Assembly: GCA_910575565.1 (NCBI GenBank)
Contig: CAJTFL010000016.1
Span: 31,464 to 95,463, forward strand
From: Lachnospiraceae bacterium
Lineage (GTDB): Bacteria > Bacillota > Clostridia > Lachnospirales > Lachnospiraceae
Direction: 5' to 3'
DNA length: 64,000 nucleotides
How positions within the stretch are numbered: the first letter of the stretch is position 1; every line of letters starts with the position of its first letter. The notes beneath the pieces are model-generated. The model saw only the letters and a list, made by a program, of their open reading frames with translations. It was not told the DNA's origin and did no database searches. Shown here in pieces: positions 1 to 9,387 of the stretch. The translations under genes and the position numbers were made by a program.

Positions 1-54
1 ACGGGTGATGGATAAAATGGAGGAAAATCTGGCTGGACTGGAATCAACACCCCC

Positions 55-1317
55 TTATTTTCCTGTCCGATACTGATACTCCGGAATATTTCGCATTCCA
101 TCATCCAGTATCTGATTTCCCAGATACTGAATACCGCCGTTCTCTAAGCATCTGATTGTAAGCTCATGGGTTATGACCGCATCATTGCACAAAATCATCT
201 GGCATACCGCATCCACAGTCAGGGTAAATGTTCCATCTTCATTTTCCCTGATCTGTGTCACCTCGGGAACAGAAGTACCGAAGAAACTGGGTGCGTAATT
301 TCCGCACCCCAGTCTCTCCCATCGGTAGACTTGACGCCCTTCATCAAACACGGCCCACTGCCGAAGCTCCTCCCTGGAAACCGGAAGGTAATCCATGATG
401 GTGTTTTCAAACTCTTCTGCCGGTATCCCATGGGGATAATGCTCCGGTTCAAACCGCCTGTCATATTTCATCCCATAAAAATATTCATAAATCCCGTTAT
501 AATCCAGTTTATCCAGGCTCTCCCTGTCCCAGTTGGAGCATAACAGGTTATTTCCCTGATACCCCAATGGAAGCACACATTTTTCGGACATTTCACGGCA
601 CTCCTGTGGCAGGGGCCTCACTCTGACCAGGCAGCTTCCATCAACAATCTCCGATACTTCCGGAGGTTCCGGTACACATAATTCATAGCAGAAATATCCT
701 TTTTCCGTATACCGCCATTCTTTTATTCTTGTATAGGAAATGTACACAGGCATCGGTGTTCCATCTTTCCCCCATGTCATATTTGCTGCCAGCACATACA
801 GATTTTCTCCATCATACTGATATTGAAACCTTCCGATTCCTCCGTCTCTATGTATCCGGTACAGGAGCACTGTCCCGGCTCTTCCCTCTCCGGCATCCTG
901 TAAAAAACGCTCCATCTCCTGCCAGTTCTCCATAACCTGGTACGGTTCGCTCCCTGTGACCGGCATGCCCATAGTCTTTAGCTTCTCTTTTAATTGAATT
1001 AAAACTTCCTCTGATAAAACCACGTTTGAAGCATCGCCTTTGTCCGCTTCTTGGTAAATGTCCCTGGTCAGTTCCAACGCAGCCTTTAAGTCAGCTTCCG
1101 CTTCTTTCTTTTCGTTTTCATCAACCGGAAGATCATATCCTTTTTCCCAACGCCCTTTTTCGTCATTATCTTCCCTGCTCTCTGCCAAAGAAGGTTCTTC
1201 CCCGCCTTTCCTGGCGCCGGACAGTGAAAACTCCTCCTGCTTTTTTCCTCCACAGGCACACAAAAATCCTGCCATCATTATCATGATAATCTGGATATAT
1301 ATTTTTCTAATTTCCAT
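55..1317 (-). CDS. Secreted lipoprotein of unknown function (paralog 1)
   Basis: The 420-aa product starts with a short basic stretch, a hydrophobic segment and a lipobox ending at Cys22 (L-C-A-C), so it should be lipid-anchored on the outer face of the membrane. A charged, low-complexity linker (about residues 25-75) follows, then a globular domain that ends in a C-terminal beta-rich segment with the pattern GTFTLTVDAV. It is a paralog of the lipoprotein at 5207-6454: both share the YxGNNL and NxDGTxTLTV patterns and a similar length. A third, deleted copy lies at 4826-5163. I recognise no catalytic motif. It appears monocistronic, and no regulatory site is evident. The role is unknown. Confidence 0.85.
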   Translation of the reverse strand: MEIRKIYIQIIMIMMAGFLCACGGKKQEEFSLSGARKGGEEPSLAESREDNDEKGRWEKGYDLPVDENEKKEAEADLKAALELTRDIYQEADKGDASNVVLSEEVLIQLKEKLKTMGMPVTGSEPYQVMENWQEMERFLQDAGEGRAGTVLLYRIHRDGGIGRFQYQYDGENLYVLAANMTWGKDGTPMPVYISYTRIKEWRYTEKGYFCYELCVPEPPEVSEIVDGSCLVRVRPLPQECREMSEKCVLPLGYQGNNLLCSNWDRESLDKLDYNGIYEYFYGMKYDRRFEPEHYPHGIPAEEFENTIMDYLPVSREELRQWAVFDEGRQVYRWERLGCGNYAPSFFGTSVPEVTQIRENEDGTFTLTVDAVCQMILCNDAVITHELTIRCLENGGIQYLGNQILDDGMRNIPEYQYRTGK

Positions 1318-1440
1318 GGAAATCCTTCCTTTATTTCATATCATATACGTTGGGAATGTCCAGCTCCTTTTTCTCTTATGGAAATGTTTAAGGCAGCCCT
1401 CCAGGTAATCCCCAGGGCAATGCCTGGCCAAAATACGGAA

Positions 1441-1663
1441 AGCTCCAGCTCCCCCAGCATCCTGTCCGCTATCGCTTTTCACTGAGGGAGCGCCCGTTTA
1501 TGAGCAAAAGTAAACTGCGTAAACAGCAGAAAGCGCCGTAAGGCGCGATTTTGCGAATGGCGCGGGCTGAACGGATGGTAGATTTTTCCTCAAAAATATC
1601 AGCAAACTGCGTCAAAAGAAAAACCAACATATTCCTGTTAAAAAAGAAAGCCATTAGTAACAC
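1441..1663. repeat. Interspersed repeat, partial copy (CTGAGGGAGCGCCCGTTTAT family)
   Basis: The block contains the core CTGAGGGAGCGCCCGTTTAT near 1480 followed by AGCAAAAGTAAACTGCGTAAACAG. The same core recurs near 20025 (opposite orientation) and near 21970. A 64-aa reading frame on the minus strand runs through it, but it looks like repeat sequence rather than a gene. Segment ends are approximate. Confidence 0.6.
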
Positions 1664-1956
1664 AGGAACAAGAAATTCTGCTAAAAAAGCCTGAAAGAAA
1701 ATTCACAATCAAAGAATTATCAGATAAGCTAAATCTTCCTTCTTCTTCCCTTTATTCCCGGGCAAAGAAGAATGATTATCAGACAAAAGCAGAAATATGC
1801 ATACATCCATTTTCAAGGAATTAGGTAAAAAACGTTTAAAACAGCAGGATGCAATGCGTATAGCAGGGACTTTGATATCCCGTCGGCAGCTGCAATCCGG
1901 GATATGGATGCCTTTTTATTTCCTTTTCATCGAAACTCCCTGTATCTGTCTTTTGT
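1664..1956. other. Intergenic region with a possible decayed HTH fragment
   Basis: No complete gene is supported here. On the plus strand near 1690-1800, one frame reads KFTIKELSDKLNLPSSSLYS, which looks like a helix-turn-helix start, but there is no start codon with a ribosome binding site and a stop follows soon after. It may be a gene remnant. Confidence 0.3.
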
Positions 1957-3549
1957 CTATAATTTTCTCAGCAGTGATGCTCCCCGTCTGGTGAGGATCA
2001 CGATACATACCGCCGCAAACAGAGCGAATACCCCTATGGGCAGCGCCAGCGCGATCCAGGGAGCTGTTTTACTGCCCAGATAACAGAATCCCGCTGCCAC
2101 CCCAAGCACCGCCATGGAAGCAAACATTGCCAGCACCGTGGCCATAGACTGCTTGATAACGACCGTTTCATTCACTGCGTCAAGCTTCGGAAAGCACAGG
2201 CCCATAAGCATTCCAAAGGCAGCTTGCCCTATGGCGAAAAGCAGTGTGGCAATAAGCAGCACCGCCCCCTGCCACAAAGAAAAACCAAAAGCAATCGAAA
2301 TACACACCCCGGCAATTACCGTACAGGGCATGGTCAGCAGAAGCTGAAAGCCAACTTTAACCCAGAGCAGGGAGCTTTCCTCTATGGGGGATTCCCGCAA
2401 AATCCACAGGTATTTTCCCTCCAGGCTGATGGAAGGCGCGGTGATGGGACAGGTGCAGAGGCAGAGACCAATCACGGCTGCCGCCATGGGAAGCAGCGGT
2501 AAAGGATACCCTGCCATTTCCACATAAGCCAACAGTTTCTCTCTCATAACCAGGGAGGCTGCCCCTGCGGCCAGCAGCATAATCAGACCGATACCGGCAT
2601 TCCAGAAGTACATGGGCGTGCCAAAAAAGCGCTGCATTTCCTTTTTCAGCAAAGCCTTCTTCTGTCCGGAGGCAGTCTGTGCCGAGAGTTTGTAATTGCT
2701 CTGTACGGAACGTGCGGCAAAAGCAGTCACTGCCTGACGGTATCCCCGGCCAAGGCCCATTACCACCAGGGCAAAAGGGAACACGCAGCATAGGACAAAG
2801 GCCAGCAGCCTCCTCCAGTCTCCCATAATTCCTTCCCCCATCCACAGCATGGGCGCCGCCCAGGTAAGGGAATTTTTCACTCCGGCGGCATTCTCAGCAA
2901 GGCTGTTCATCATACCGTTTAGGTGAAACGAGAAATAGAACACTGCTGCCATGAATATTCCCATCACAATATTCTGCCCCAACGCTCTGCGGGACACCCG
3001 AACAGACAGAAAGGCAACCAGCGCCCCCAGCAATACGGACAACGCCGTATCCAGCAGCGGAAGGGTCAGCACCGATATCCCCAGCCGCATCCAGAACAGC
3101 AGGCTAAGCCCCACACCGTTCTGTGTCAGAAACGCACAGATTACCCCGGCGGGAACCAGTACAAAAACGGCGAACAGCAGGTTCTCCAGATAAATGGCAG
3201 TTACCCGGCTGGCCATCAGCATGGTTGCGGGCACTGGCATACTCAGCAGCAGGTCATTGTCCTTTCCGCCAAATACCACGCCCTTCACCGCGAAAGTGGT
3301 AAACAAAAGCCCGCCCACCAGTGCCACCATGCCCATGAATACAAATACCAGCACTTCCATATTGGATGGTGTCAGCACCTTCATCAGCATATAACTGTAA
3401 AGCCCCGACAGATACAGCCCCAGAAAGGCAATGAGTAAGACCGCGCCCAGCCCGGTAGCCGCTTTTCTCTTACTACGTCCCCTGGAATTGGTTGAGGAAA
3501 GAAGCATAGACCGGAGGCTGACGTTCAACAGGACAAAAAATTTATTCAT
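1957..3549 (-). CDS. ABC transporter permease, multi-spanning
   Basis: The 530-aa protein is very hydrophobic, with about 12 predicted membrane segments in two halves separated by a hydrophilic loop (about residues 295-330), as in EcsB/YthQ-like ABC-2 exporters. I chose the ATG at 3549 because it overlaps the stop of the ATPase gene (ATGA) and the next product residues are MNKFFVLLNVSLRS. A longer frame to 3723 would only overlap the ATPase gene. Translational coupling with the ATPase implies a two-gene exporter operon. The substrate cannot be told from sequence. Confidence 0.9.
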   Translation of the reverse strand: MNKFFVLLNVSLRSMLLSSTNSRGRSKRKAATGLGAVLLIAFLGLYLSGLYSYMLMKVLTPSNMEVLVFVFMGMVALVGGLLFTTFAVKGVVFGGKDNDLLLSMPVPATMLMASRVTAIYLENLLFAVFVLVPAGVICAFLTQNGVGLSLLFWMRLGISVLTLPLLDTALSVLLGALVAFLSVRVSRRALGQNIVMGIFMAAVFYFSFHLNGMMNSLAENAAGVKNSLTWAAPMLWMGEGIMGDWRRLLAFVLCCVFPFALVVMGLGRGYRQAVTAFAARSVQSNYKLSAQTASGQKKALLKKEMQRFFGTPMYFWNAGIGLIMLLAAGAASLVMREKLLAYVEMAGYPLPLLPMAAAVIGLCLCTCPITAPSISLEGKYLWILRESPIEESSLLWVKVGFQLLLTMPCTVIAGVCISIAFGFSLWQGAVLLIATLLFAIGQAAFGMLMGLCFPKLDAVNETVVIKQSMATVLAMFASMAVLGVAAGFCYLGSKTAPWIALALPIGVFALFAAVCIVILTRRGASLLRKL

Positions 3550-4259
3550 CGCTCTCCCTCCAGTTCTAAAAATACGCTTTCCAGGGAAGAATCCCCTACC
3601 AGCTCCGCCGTGGAGCCGCTTTGCACCAGTTTCCCGTTTTTGATAATGGCAATCTGGTCGCACAGCTTTTCCGCCACCTCCAGTACATGGGTAGAAAAAA
3701 ATACCGCTGACCCGCTTTGGCATAATTCTGACAAATAGCCTTTCATTATATGTGCGGCCGAAGGATCCAGACCTACAAATGGTTCATCCAGAATCAGCAG
3801 CCTGGGCCGCCGGATAAAAGCAGAAATCAAAGCCAGCTTCTGCCGCATCCCATGGGAATAGCTGCCAATGGGGGAACCCAGGTTATCCGTGAGTTCAAAG
3901 GCATCGGAATATTTGCCAATGTCTGCGGTACGCTGATCGGCAGGAATGTCATACAGATCGGCAATGAAATTGAGGTACTCAATCCCTTTCATAAACTCAT
4001 AGATATCTGGGTTGTCCGGCAGAAAAGCGGTGACACGTTTCGCCTGCACAGAAGCCTTCTTAATATCGTGGCCGTCAATGGTGATGGTGCCTTCCGTAAA
4101 GTCCATCACCCCGGCCACAGCCCGAAGTGTGGTGGTTTTGCCTGCGCCGTTATGGCCGATAAATCCATAGATCTGGCCGGGACGGACATGCAGAGTCAAA
4201 TCATCCACCGCCTTCTTCCCGCCGGGATAAGTTTTCGAATAATGTTCAATATGAAGCAT
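3546..4259 (-). CDS. ABC transporter ATP-binding protein
   Basis: The product is about 237 aa with a Walker A motif (GHNGAGKTT), a Q-loop region, a signature SHGMRQK and a Walker B (LLILDEPFVGLD) followed by the H-loop (FFSTHVLE). It supplies ATP hydrolysis for the membrane protein encoded by the overlapping downstream gene. The start at 4259 (MLHIEHYSK) is preferred over an upstream ATG at 4289 because AAAGGAG lies about 8 nt upstream of it. The domain order and single cassette are typical of EcsA/BcrA-type exporters; the specific substrate is unknown. Confidence 0.93.
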   Translation of the reverse strand: MLHIEHYSKTYPGGKKAVDDLTLHVRPGQIYGFIGHNGAGKTTTLRAVAGVMDFTEGTITIDGHDIKKASVQAKRVTAFLPDNPDIYEFMKGIEYLNFIADLYDIPADQRTADIGKYSDAFELTDNLGSPIGSYSHGMRQKLALISAFIRRPRLLILDEPFVGLDPSAAHIMKGYLSELCQSGSAVFFSTHVLEVAEKLCDQIAIIKNGKLVQSGSTAELVGDSSLESVFLELEGER

Positions 4260-4577
4260 TGGCAGACTCCTTTCGTAACTCCGTTTCATTCAATATGTTT
4301 GCTAATTTTATTCCAGATGACGGCAATGCTGCTAGTACTGCGTTGGTCTTCGCTCCGCTTCGGTCCGTGCTAAACGTGTGCCACTGGCACACAGCACCAT
4401 CAGTCAACGATGCCACCGCAGAGCCTGCCCCAGCGAAGCGAGGGTATCGCCTCCTTCCTCCGTCTTGCAGGCTGAAAATTCATGCCCGATAAAGAGGGGC
4501 ACGCTGTCTTGCGTCATTTGGCTGAAAGTAATCAAGACAGTACACTAGAGCGTGTTTGAAAAGGAATGGTGAAAACT
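4260..4577. other. Intergenic region with a short hairpin and repeat debris
   Basis: No gene is supported. GCTAGTACTGCGTTGG near 4331 matches the terminal sequence of the 158-bp CTAG element described at 32143 and 47531, but the body is unrelated. A hairpin CTGTCTTG...CAAGACAG lies near 4507-4543, just upstream of the truncated response regulator. The block looks like a patchwork of repeat remnants. Confidence 0.4.
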
Positions 4578-4814
4578 ATGAGCAGAATCCTACTTTTGGA
4601 AAATGATTTGAGCCTGGTAAACGGGCTGCCTTTTGCGTTTAAAAAACGTGGCTTTTCACTGGAAGCGGAGCGTCTGTGGGAGGACGGAACATACGGTCTT
4701 CTGGTTTTGGATGTGGCGCTGCCTGACGGTTCCGGTTTTGCGTTCTGCAAAAAAGTCCGGCAAAAAGGATATGCAGTATGGCGATTACCGACACGATCAA
4801 TGAATTATGACTGA
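4578..4814 (+). pseudogene. Truncated response-regulator receiver domain
   Basis: The 78-aa product begins MSRILLLEND and keeps the acidic pair and the phospho-acceptor context LLVLDVALPDGSGF, as in OmpR-family two-component regulators. The normal protein is about 220-230 aa; here reading ends just after the alpha3 region (FCKKVRQKG) in unrelated residues. The DNA-binding domain is missing and no histidine kinase is nearby. The start is placed at 4578, with AAAGGAATGG upstream. Debris of the lipoprotein duplication follows directly, which suggests the recombination that cut the gene. Confidence 0.7.
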
Positions 4815-4825
4815 ATGCTGCTTCC

Positions 4826-5163
4826 AGCAACCCCCTTACTTTCCTGTCCGGTACTGATACTTTGGAATATTTAGCATTCCATCCTCCAATATCTGATTTC
4901 CCAGATACTGAATACCGCCATTCTCCAGGCATCTGACTGTAAGCTCATGGGTTATGGCCGCATCATTGCACAGAATCGCCTGGCATACCGCATCCGCAGT
5001 CAGGGTAAATGTTCCATCTTCATTTTCCCTGATCTGTGTCACTTCGGGAACAGAAGTACCGAAGAAACTAGGTGCGTAATTTCCGCATCCCAGTCTTTCC
5101 CACTCCTGCATCCTGTAAAAAACGCTCCATCTCCTGCCAGTTTTCCATAGCCTGGTACGGTTC
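4826..5163 (-). pseudogene. Internally deleted third copy of the lipoprotein gene
   Basis: Positions about 4826-5105 closely match 46-325 (the C-terminal coding end of the first lipoprotein gene), and 5106-5163 match about 893-950 of that gene. The piece between (roughly 560 bp) is missing, as are the N-terminal third and the signal peptide. A 91-aa open frame remains but lacks a lipobox. This is a duplicated, deleted relic rather than a working gene. Confidence 0.8.
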
Positions 5164-5206
5164 CCAGGATGCTCCTCTTTCTGAACAACCGCTTTAAATC
5201 TTCCAA

Positions 5207-6454
5207 CTAATCATCCCCTCCATAGATTTCCTTCCACTGGTCTTCTGTCAGCCGGTCCGAATGCCACCACAGCTCACAGCCGCCTTCCGGAAAAATAACC
5301 TGATTGGATACATACTGAAAACCTCCATCGTCAAGGGGGCGGATCACGGTTTTGTGGGTATACGCCCTGGAGGTGTTTTCCTCCGGGTATACGGCATTCA
5401 CAGTCAGAGTTAACGTTCCGTCACCATTTTCCGTATAACTGACCACCTCCGGATATGGGATATCCGGATATTCAACCTCATCAAACCCTCTCGGCCTGTA
5501 TTCATAAGCCTGAGCCTCCGGGATATAGGCTGCCTTCCCATGCAGTTCCGCATGATCAATTTGGAAATGACGCTTAATGACCTGCTCAAATATATCTTCC
5601 GGTATCCTGTAAACGCCCCTGGCGTCTAAATCATCATCCGGTGCAAGGGGAACCGGCTGCTCATAGATATCAGTGCAGAACCTGTCGAATAAATCATAAA
5701 AATCCAGATTTCCAAAATCCTGTTCACTCCAGTCCGTAAGGAAAAGATTATTTCCCCTATACCCCACCGGCAGCAAATACCGTCTGTTTAATTCCCTGCA
5801 CGTTTCATCCAGCGGCTCAACCCTTAGCGCCGTATGTTCCGGTTCATCACTGAGGGAAAGCACATAATAGCTTTCGGAAAAATAACTTCCTTCAAACAGC
5901 AGGTAGCCTTCTTCCGTATATTCCCACGATTCTGCCGGATAGCTTACGGTACTTAAGTTTTTCAGAATCCCATTGCTATACTGATAATATCCCCTGGTTA
6001 CGTTTACTGCTCCCTCTGCTGCATGAAAGTCATACTTTATAAATCCGCCGGAGCTGGTAACTGCGATTATGGTAAGTTTGTCATCCTGCGCTTTCTCTAC
6101 GGAGCGGCAAAAGCGTAAAACCTGTTCCGAACCGGCCATGTCAATCTGATTTTCTTCGTCCACCACGGCATAACCATGTTCTCCGATCCGTTCAACCATG
6201 CCTCTTGTCACTTCCAGCTCTCCAACCGTTCCCATTTCTACTGCCTGTTCATAAATATCACGATAAAGCTCTGCAATGGATTCCCCATCGGAATCACGGT
6301 TTTCTCCCATTTGTTCCTTTTCCGAATATTCTTCTCTGACTTCTGCATTTTGCGGTATCTTCTGATTTTCCTCTGCCTTTTTGCCGCATCCGGACACTAT
6401 AAAAAGAAGGACACCTGCAGCAATAAACAGTTTTTGTTTTCCCATGTTTTTCAT
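5207..6454 (-). CDS. Secreted lipoprotein of unknown function (paralog 2)
   Basis: The 415-aa product has a lysine-containing N-terminus, a hydrophobic core and a lipobox V-S-G-Cys23, then an acidic linker and a globular domain. Shared landmarks with the protein at 55-1317 include a YRGNNLF segment in mid-protein, a NGDGTLTLTVNAVY strand near the C-terminus and GGFQYVSNQ near the end, so the two are paralogs. It probably sits on the outside of the membrane. No enzyme motif is seen and the role is unknown. Confidence 0.85.
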   Translation of the reverse strand: MKNMGKQKLFIAAGVLLFIVSGCGKKAEENQKIPQNAEVREEYSEKEQMGENRDSDGESIAELYRDIYEQAVEMGTVGELEVTRGMVERIGEHGYAVVDEENQIDMAGSEQVLRFCRSVEKAQDDKLTIIAVTSSGGFIKYDFHAAEGAVNVTRGYYQYSNGILKNLSTVSYPAESWEYTEEGYLLFEGSYFSESYYVLSLSDEPEHTALRVEPLDETCRELNRRYLLPVGYRGNNLFLTDWSEQDFGNLDFYDLFDRFCTDIYEQPVPLAPDDDLDARGVYRIPEDIFEQVIKRHFQIDHAELHGKAAYIPEAQAYEYRPRGFDEVEYPDIPYPEVVSYTENGDGTLTLTVNAVYPEENTSRAYTHKTVIRPLDDGGFQYVSNQVIFPEGGCELWWHSDRLTEDQWKEIYGGDD

Positions 6455-6601
6455 CTCTGCCAGGCCACCTTTTATTTCCTTACTGTATTCGGATTTATGC
6501 CAATGACTTTTGCCACTTCCGAAGTACTGTATGTATTCATAAAATGCACCTCCTATAAATAAAAAGGATAATTCTTCAAAACCGTATCGTCTTTAATTCC
6601 A

Positions 6602-6838
6602 TCACGGGTAAAGCTTCCTCGATCCATTTAGCAACACATACCGTCTTTTCTTGCTCAGTTTCCCCTCCAGCCTCAATTTTTCAAACCTAGCGAGATATTC
6701 CGTATCAAAAACGTACACGTCTATATCCTGGATTTCGCTGGATCCAGATACAAGCTTTTTTGAGAAAATCTGCTGTTCACATTCTGCTCCTCCTTTGATT
6801 AGTATCCAAAAGACATTTTCGTTACCTAGCCAGCTCAA
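6602..6838 (-). CDS. Small hypothetical protein, doubtful
   Basis: A 78-aa frame (TTG start) overlaps the end of the upstream membrane-protein gene by 17 bp and reads through EIQDIDVYVFDTEYLARFEK. A strong AAAGGAGG lies inside the frame near 6785-6795 but leads to ATG-TGA or to a 19-residue GTG frame, not to this frame. It may be a small gene, a remnant, or chance. No homology is recognised. Confidence 0.3.
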   Translation of the reverse strand: MSWLGNENVFWILIKGGAECEQQIFSKKLVSGSSEIQDIDVYVFDTEYLARFEKLRLEGKLSKKRRYVLLNGSRKLYP

Positions 6839-7865
6839 GGAAAATGATCGCTGTCCGTTCTGCCATAGTCAGAGCAGAAAAGTCGATCGCCAGGAAAAGA
6901 GCCGCTCCGAGGAGCAGGAGGAACCACCCGATCCCGGTAAATCCCATCCGGGCAGAACGTTTCAGGCGGAGGGTGAATTGCTGCTGAGAGGCAAAAACCC
7001 CCACCGGTTCCGGCTCAGGGCTGGCCTCAGCCGTGGAACGCCATCCAACAGGCACACCCATTATGGGAATCTCCCTTTGGAGCAGCCATAGGAACATCAG
7101 GTCTGCATGTTCCATGCTCCCCGCAAATTTAACCAGTACCTGATAGTTTCTGCCATAGAGTACATTACAGCCATTCCCCGGCCCCAGCACCACACCGGCA
7201 ATATCACGGACGGAAAACTCACGGTCTTTCCGGAACCATCTTCGCCACCGGAGACTGCTGCCCTCCACGATAATCCGGGTTCCCGGCGCAAAGCGGCTAT
7301 GTACGGCAAAGTATGCCGGCGGGTTAATGGCGGGAAGTTTTTCCGGGAGCAGGTTGTAGGAATACCCATTCCCTCCTGCGTATGCTATATGCCAGGGTTC
7401 TCTTTTCCAGTCCGCGTAAGCCAGCAGGCTTTTTCTGGTAAAGAAAAAGCCAATCATCCCCAGACCGGCGCACAAAAGCAGCAATTCCCAAATCTTCCCC
7501 CACAGCCTGCCCCAATCCGCTGCGGTGAATGGAGCTGGGGAAGCGAAAACAGGCAAAAGCGCCAACAGAACTACCCAGAGGACGCTGGCTGATACCGTAC
7601 AAAGCCCCACGGTAACATAGGCGGAAGTTTTTGAACGCCGCCCATGGAACAGGCGGTAGAACCACCCGATAACCAGTCCCACAAAAAGCTGGAGCGTGAT
7701 ACTGATGCTTTCCATCCGGCATAGGAAGCATAGCAGCATCACCAGGATACAGACCACCGTCCCGGCAATACTTCCTAAAATGCCCCGCAGGATGCTTCCC
7801 TGTAATTCAGGGCTGGTTTCATTGTGAAATGTATTGCAGTCCTTTGACCTATTATCGGAAACCAT
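6822..7865 (-). CDS. Membrane protein of unknown function
   Basis: The 347-aa protein has about four membrane segments in its first 145 residues, a soluble middle domain (about 150-300) rich in aromatic and basic residues, and one further C-terminal membrane segment (WFLLLLGAALFLAI). The middle part resembles a PH-like or YcxB-like cytosolic domain in layout, but I cannot name a family. The start at the ATG (7865) is favoured over the upstream GTG because AGAGGTG is well spaced to it. It is followed by the doubtful small frame at 6602-6838. Confidence 0.8.
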   Translation of the reverse strand: MVSDNRSKDCNTFHNETSPELQGSILRGILGSIAGTVVCILVMLLCFLCRMESISITLQLFVGLVIGWFYRLFHGRRSKTSAYVTVGLCTVSASVLWVVLLALLPVFASPAPFTAADWGRLWGKIWELLLLCAGLGMIGFFFTRKSLLAYADWKREPWHIAYAGGNGYSYNLLPEKLPAINPPAYFAVHSRFAPGTRIIVEGSSLRWRRWFRKDREFSVRDIAGVVLGPGNGCNVLYGRNYQVLVKFAGSMEHADLMFLWLLQREIPIMGVPVGWRSTAEASPEPEPVGVFASQQQFTLRLKRSARMGFTGIGWFLLLLGAALFLAIDFSALTMAERTAIIFLELAR

Positions 7866-8013
7866 GCGGCTCACCTCTCATGCCAGTTTTTTCACTATAC
7901 CGTATTCTACCACAATTTAGTGCATATTTCCAGTTGGCATAAACAATCCCTGCTTATCTTCCAAACCAAATAATTTTTTTATATTGCTTCCTGTATTTAT
8001 GCTGTTTCCTGTA

Positions 8014-8044
8014 TTTTAAAAGCACCAGCCATTCCTGGCTGATG
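8014..8044 (-). terminator. Rho-independent terminator after the GNAT gene
   Basis: On the minus strand the sequence reads CATCAGCCAGGAATGGCTGGTG followed by CTTTTAAAA, a compact stem with a short U-rich tail about 40 bp after the GNAT stop codon. Confidence 0.6.
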
Positions 8045-8085
8045 TCTTCCCTGAACATAACAACCGCGCAATAAACCATAGTTTA

Positions 8086-8595
8086 TCAATGATATGCCAC
8101 ATAACGAAAATGGGGCATATCAACACCCCTATAATGCTTTGTCCATGTATCCACGATTACCATACCATTTTTGATCGCCACATTTTGGGAGGCAGTATTC
8201 GTATCTCTGATGATGGAACAGACTTCATCCGCTTTTAATTCTTCAAAAGCATATTTTTTGCAGGCTGCCGCCGCCTCAATGGCATACCCTTTGTGCCAGT
8301 ATAAGCGCGCAAAAAGATAACCTATCTCAAGAACTTCCTTATCTTTCCACGGCTGCATGGTAAGTCCGCATTGACCTATCATTTCGTTTGTTTGTTTTAG
8401 GATGACCGCCCATAAGCCAAAGCCCCATTTTTCATAACGGAAAATTTGTCTATCCAACCATTCCTGGGCTTCGCTGTCACTAAATGCCCCTTCATAAGCA
8501 GTCATCGTTTCTTCATCCTGCAGTATCTTACACAATGATTTAAGATCACATTGGTTCATTTCCCGTAAATATAATCTTTCTGTTTCAAGAATCAT
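8086..8595 (-). CDS. GNAT-family N-acetyltransferase (RimJ/RimL type)
   Basis: The 169-aa product begins MILETERLYLREMNQCD, the typical start of RimJ/RimL-like acetyltransferases, and carries IGYLFARLYWHKGYAIEA (acetyl-CoA binding region) and the late motif NTASQNVAIKNGM. The family transfers an acetyl group from acetyl-CoA to amines of proteins or small molecules; the acceptor is not predictable. Its start overlaps the end of the upstream gene by 11 bp, so the two are co-transcribed. Length is normal for the family. Confidence 0.92.
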   Translation of the reverse strand: MILETERLYLREMNQCDLKSLCKILQDEETMTAYEGAFSDSEAQEWLDRQIFRYEKWGFGLWAVILKQTNEMIGQCGLTMQPWKDKEVLEIGYLFARLYWHKGYAIEAAAACKKYAFEELKADEVCSIIRDTNTASQNVAIKNGMVIVDTWTKHYRGVDMPHFRYVAYH

Positions 8596-9328
8596 ATTTT
8601 TTCCCTAAATAAGCCTCAAATGCCTTTTCCGGCATACCTGAATCTTCCCTGTCCCTTAGATACCCCGCCAATGCATCCAGCATATCCATTTCCATTCCGT
8701 CAGTCAATGTTAAATGCGCTTCTGCCTCAATAAAATCCTCATATCCTTTTGTATCCTTCATCATCTGGATATCGGCAAATTCCATGGCGAATCCGTATTT
8801 TCCCAGCGAATCCCGGGCAAGTTCCATCAGCTTCTGTTTGCTCTCTTCTGTCCAAAGAAGTTCAAGCGCCAGCTTTTCCAGTTTTTCTCCTACAAGCAGG
8901 GAAGCGACTTGACCCATCTTTCCGGTTATTTTTTCCTTAACAAGCCTTTTGTAATCCGCCTGTACCTGGGAGATCCAGAGATAGAGCGCTTCTTTCTCCT
9001 GTACGATGGAAACCCGTCCTATTTTAAGGAATTTTCCATAAGGATGTTTTGACAGCTCCGCGTTCAGCATTTCACAAATCCTGCCCGAATAAGTATTCAG
9101 GCACATTGCCAGAAGCTCATCCTTCGTACCCTTCGGCAAGCGTTTCATAATCCCAAGCGATACTGGCAATGCCGCATCATCCAATTTCTGAAACAGGCGG
9201 ATAAGCATATTCTTTGATTCCACCACGCCAAGCTTCTCCTTAATCAGAGGGAAAATCTGCTGAAAGGTTCTCTCATACTCTATAGCAACAACTTTTATAT
9301 TTACGGATATCACATAACTCGCCTCCAT
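8585..9328 (-). CDS. Hypothetical cytosolic protein, co-transcribed with GNAT gene
   Basis: The 247-aa product (MEASYVISVNIKVVAIEYER) is soluble and mostly helical by composition, without membrane segments or motifs I recognise. It overlaps the downstream GNAT gene by 11 bp, pointing to coupled translation. The ribosome binding site is weak. I cannot assign a function. Confidence 0.75.
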   Translation of the reverse strand: MEASYVISVNIKVVAIEYERTFQQIFPLIKEKLGVVESKNMLIRLFQKLDDAALPVSLGIMKRLPKGTKDELLAMCLNTYSGRICEMLNAELSKHPYGKFLKIGRVSIVQEKEALYLWISQVQADYKRLVKEKITGKMGQVASLLVGEKLEKLALELLWTEESKQKLMELARDSLGKYGFAMEFADIQMMKDTKGYEDFIEAEAHLTLTDGMEMDMLDALAGYLRDREDSGMPEKAFEAYLGKKYDS

Positions 9329-9387
9329 GCCCTTATTTACAGCTTTCCTGCTGCCTTTTATCCTTATCTTGTAGTTTTAATGCCTGC

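Noticed and set aside
1469..1663. 64-aa minus-strand frame
   Set aside because: Lies on interspersed repeat sequence that also occurs elsewhere in the window; no start signal.
2357..2845. 162-aa frame inside the ABC permease gene
   Set aside because: Same-strand out-of-frame shadow of the permease; no start signal or domain.
4331..4557. Third copy of the 158-bp CTAG element
   Set aside because: Only the first 14 bases match; the body and the other end are different.
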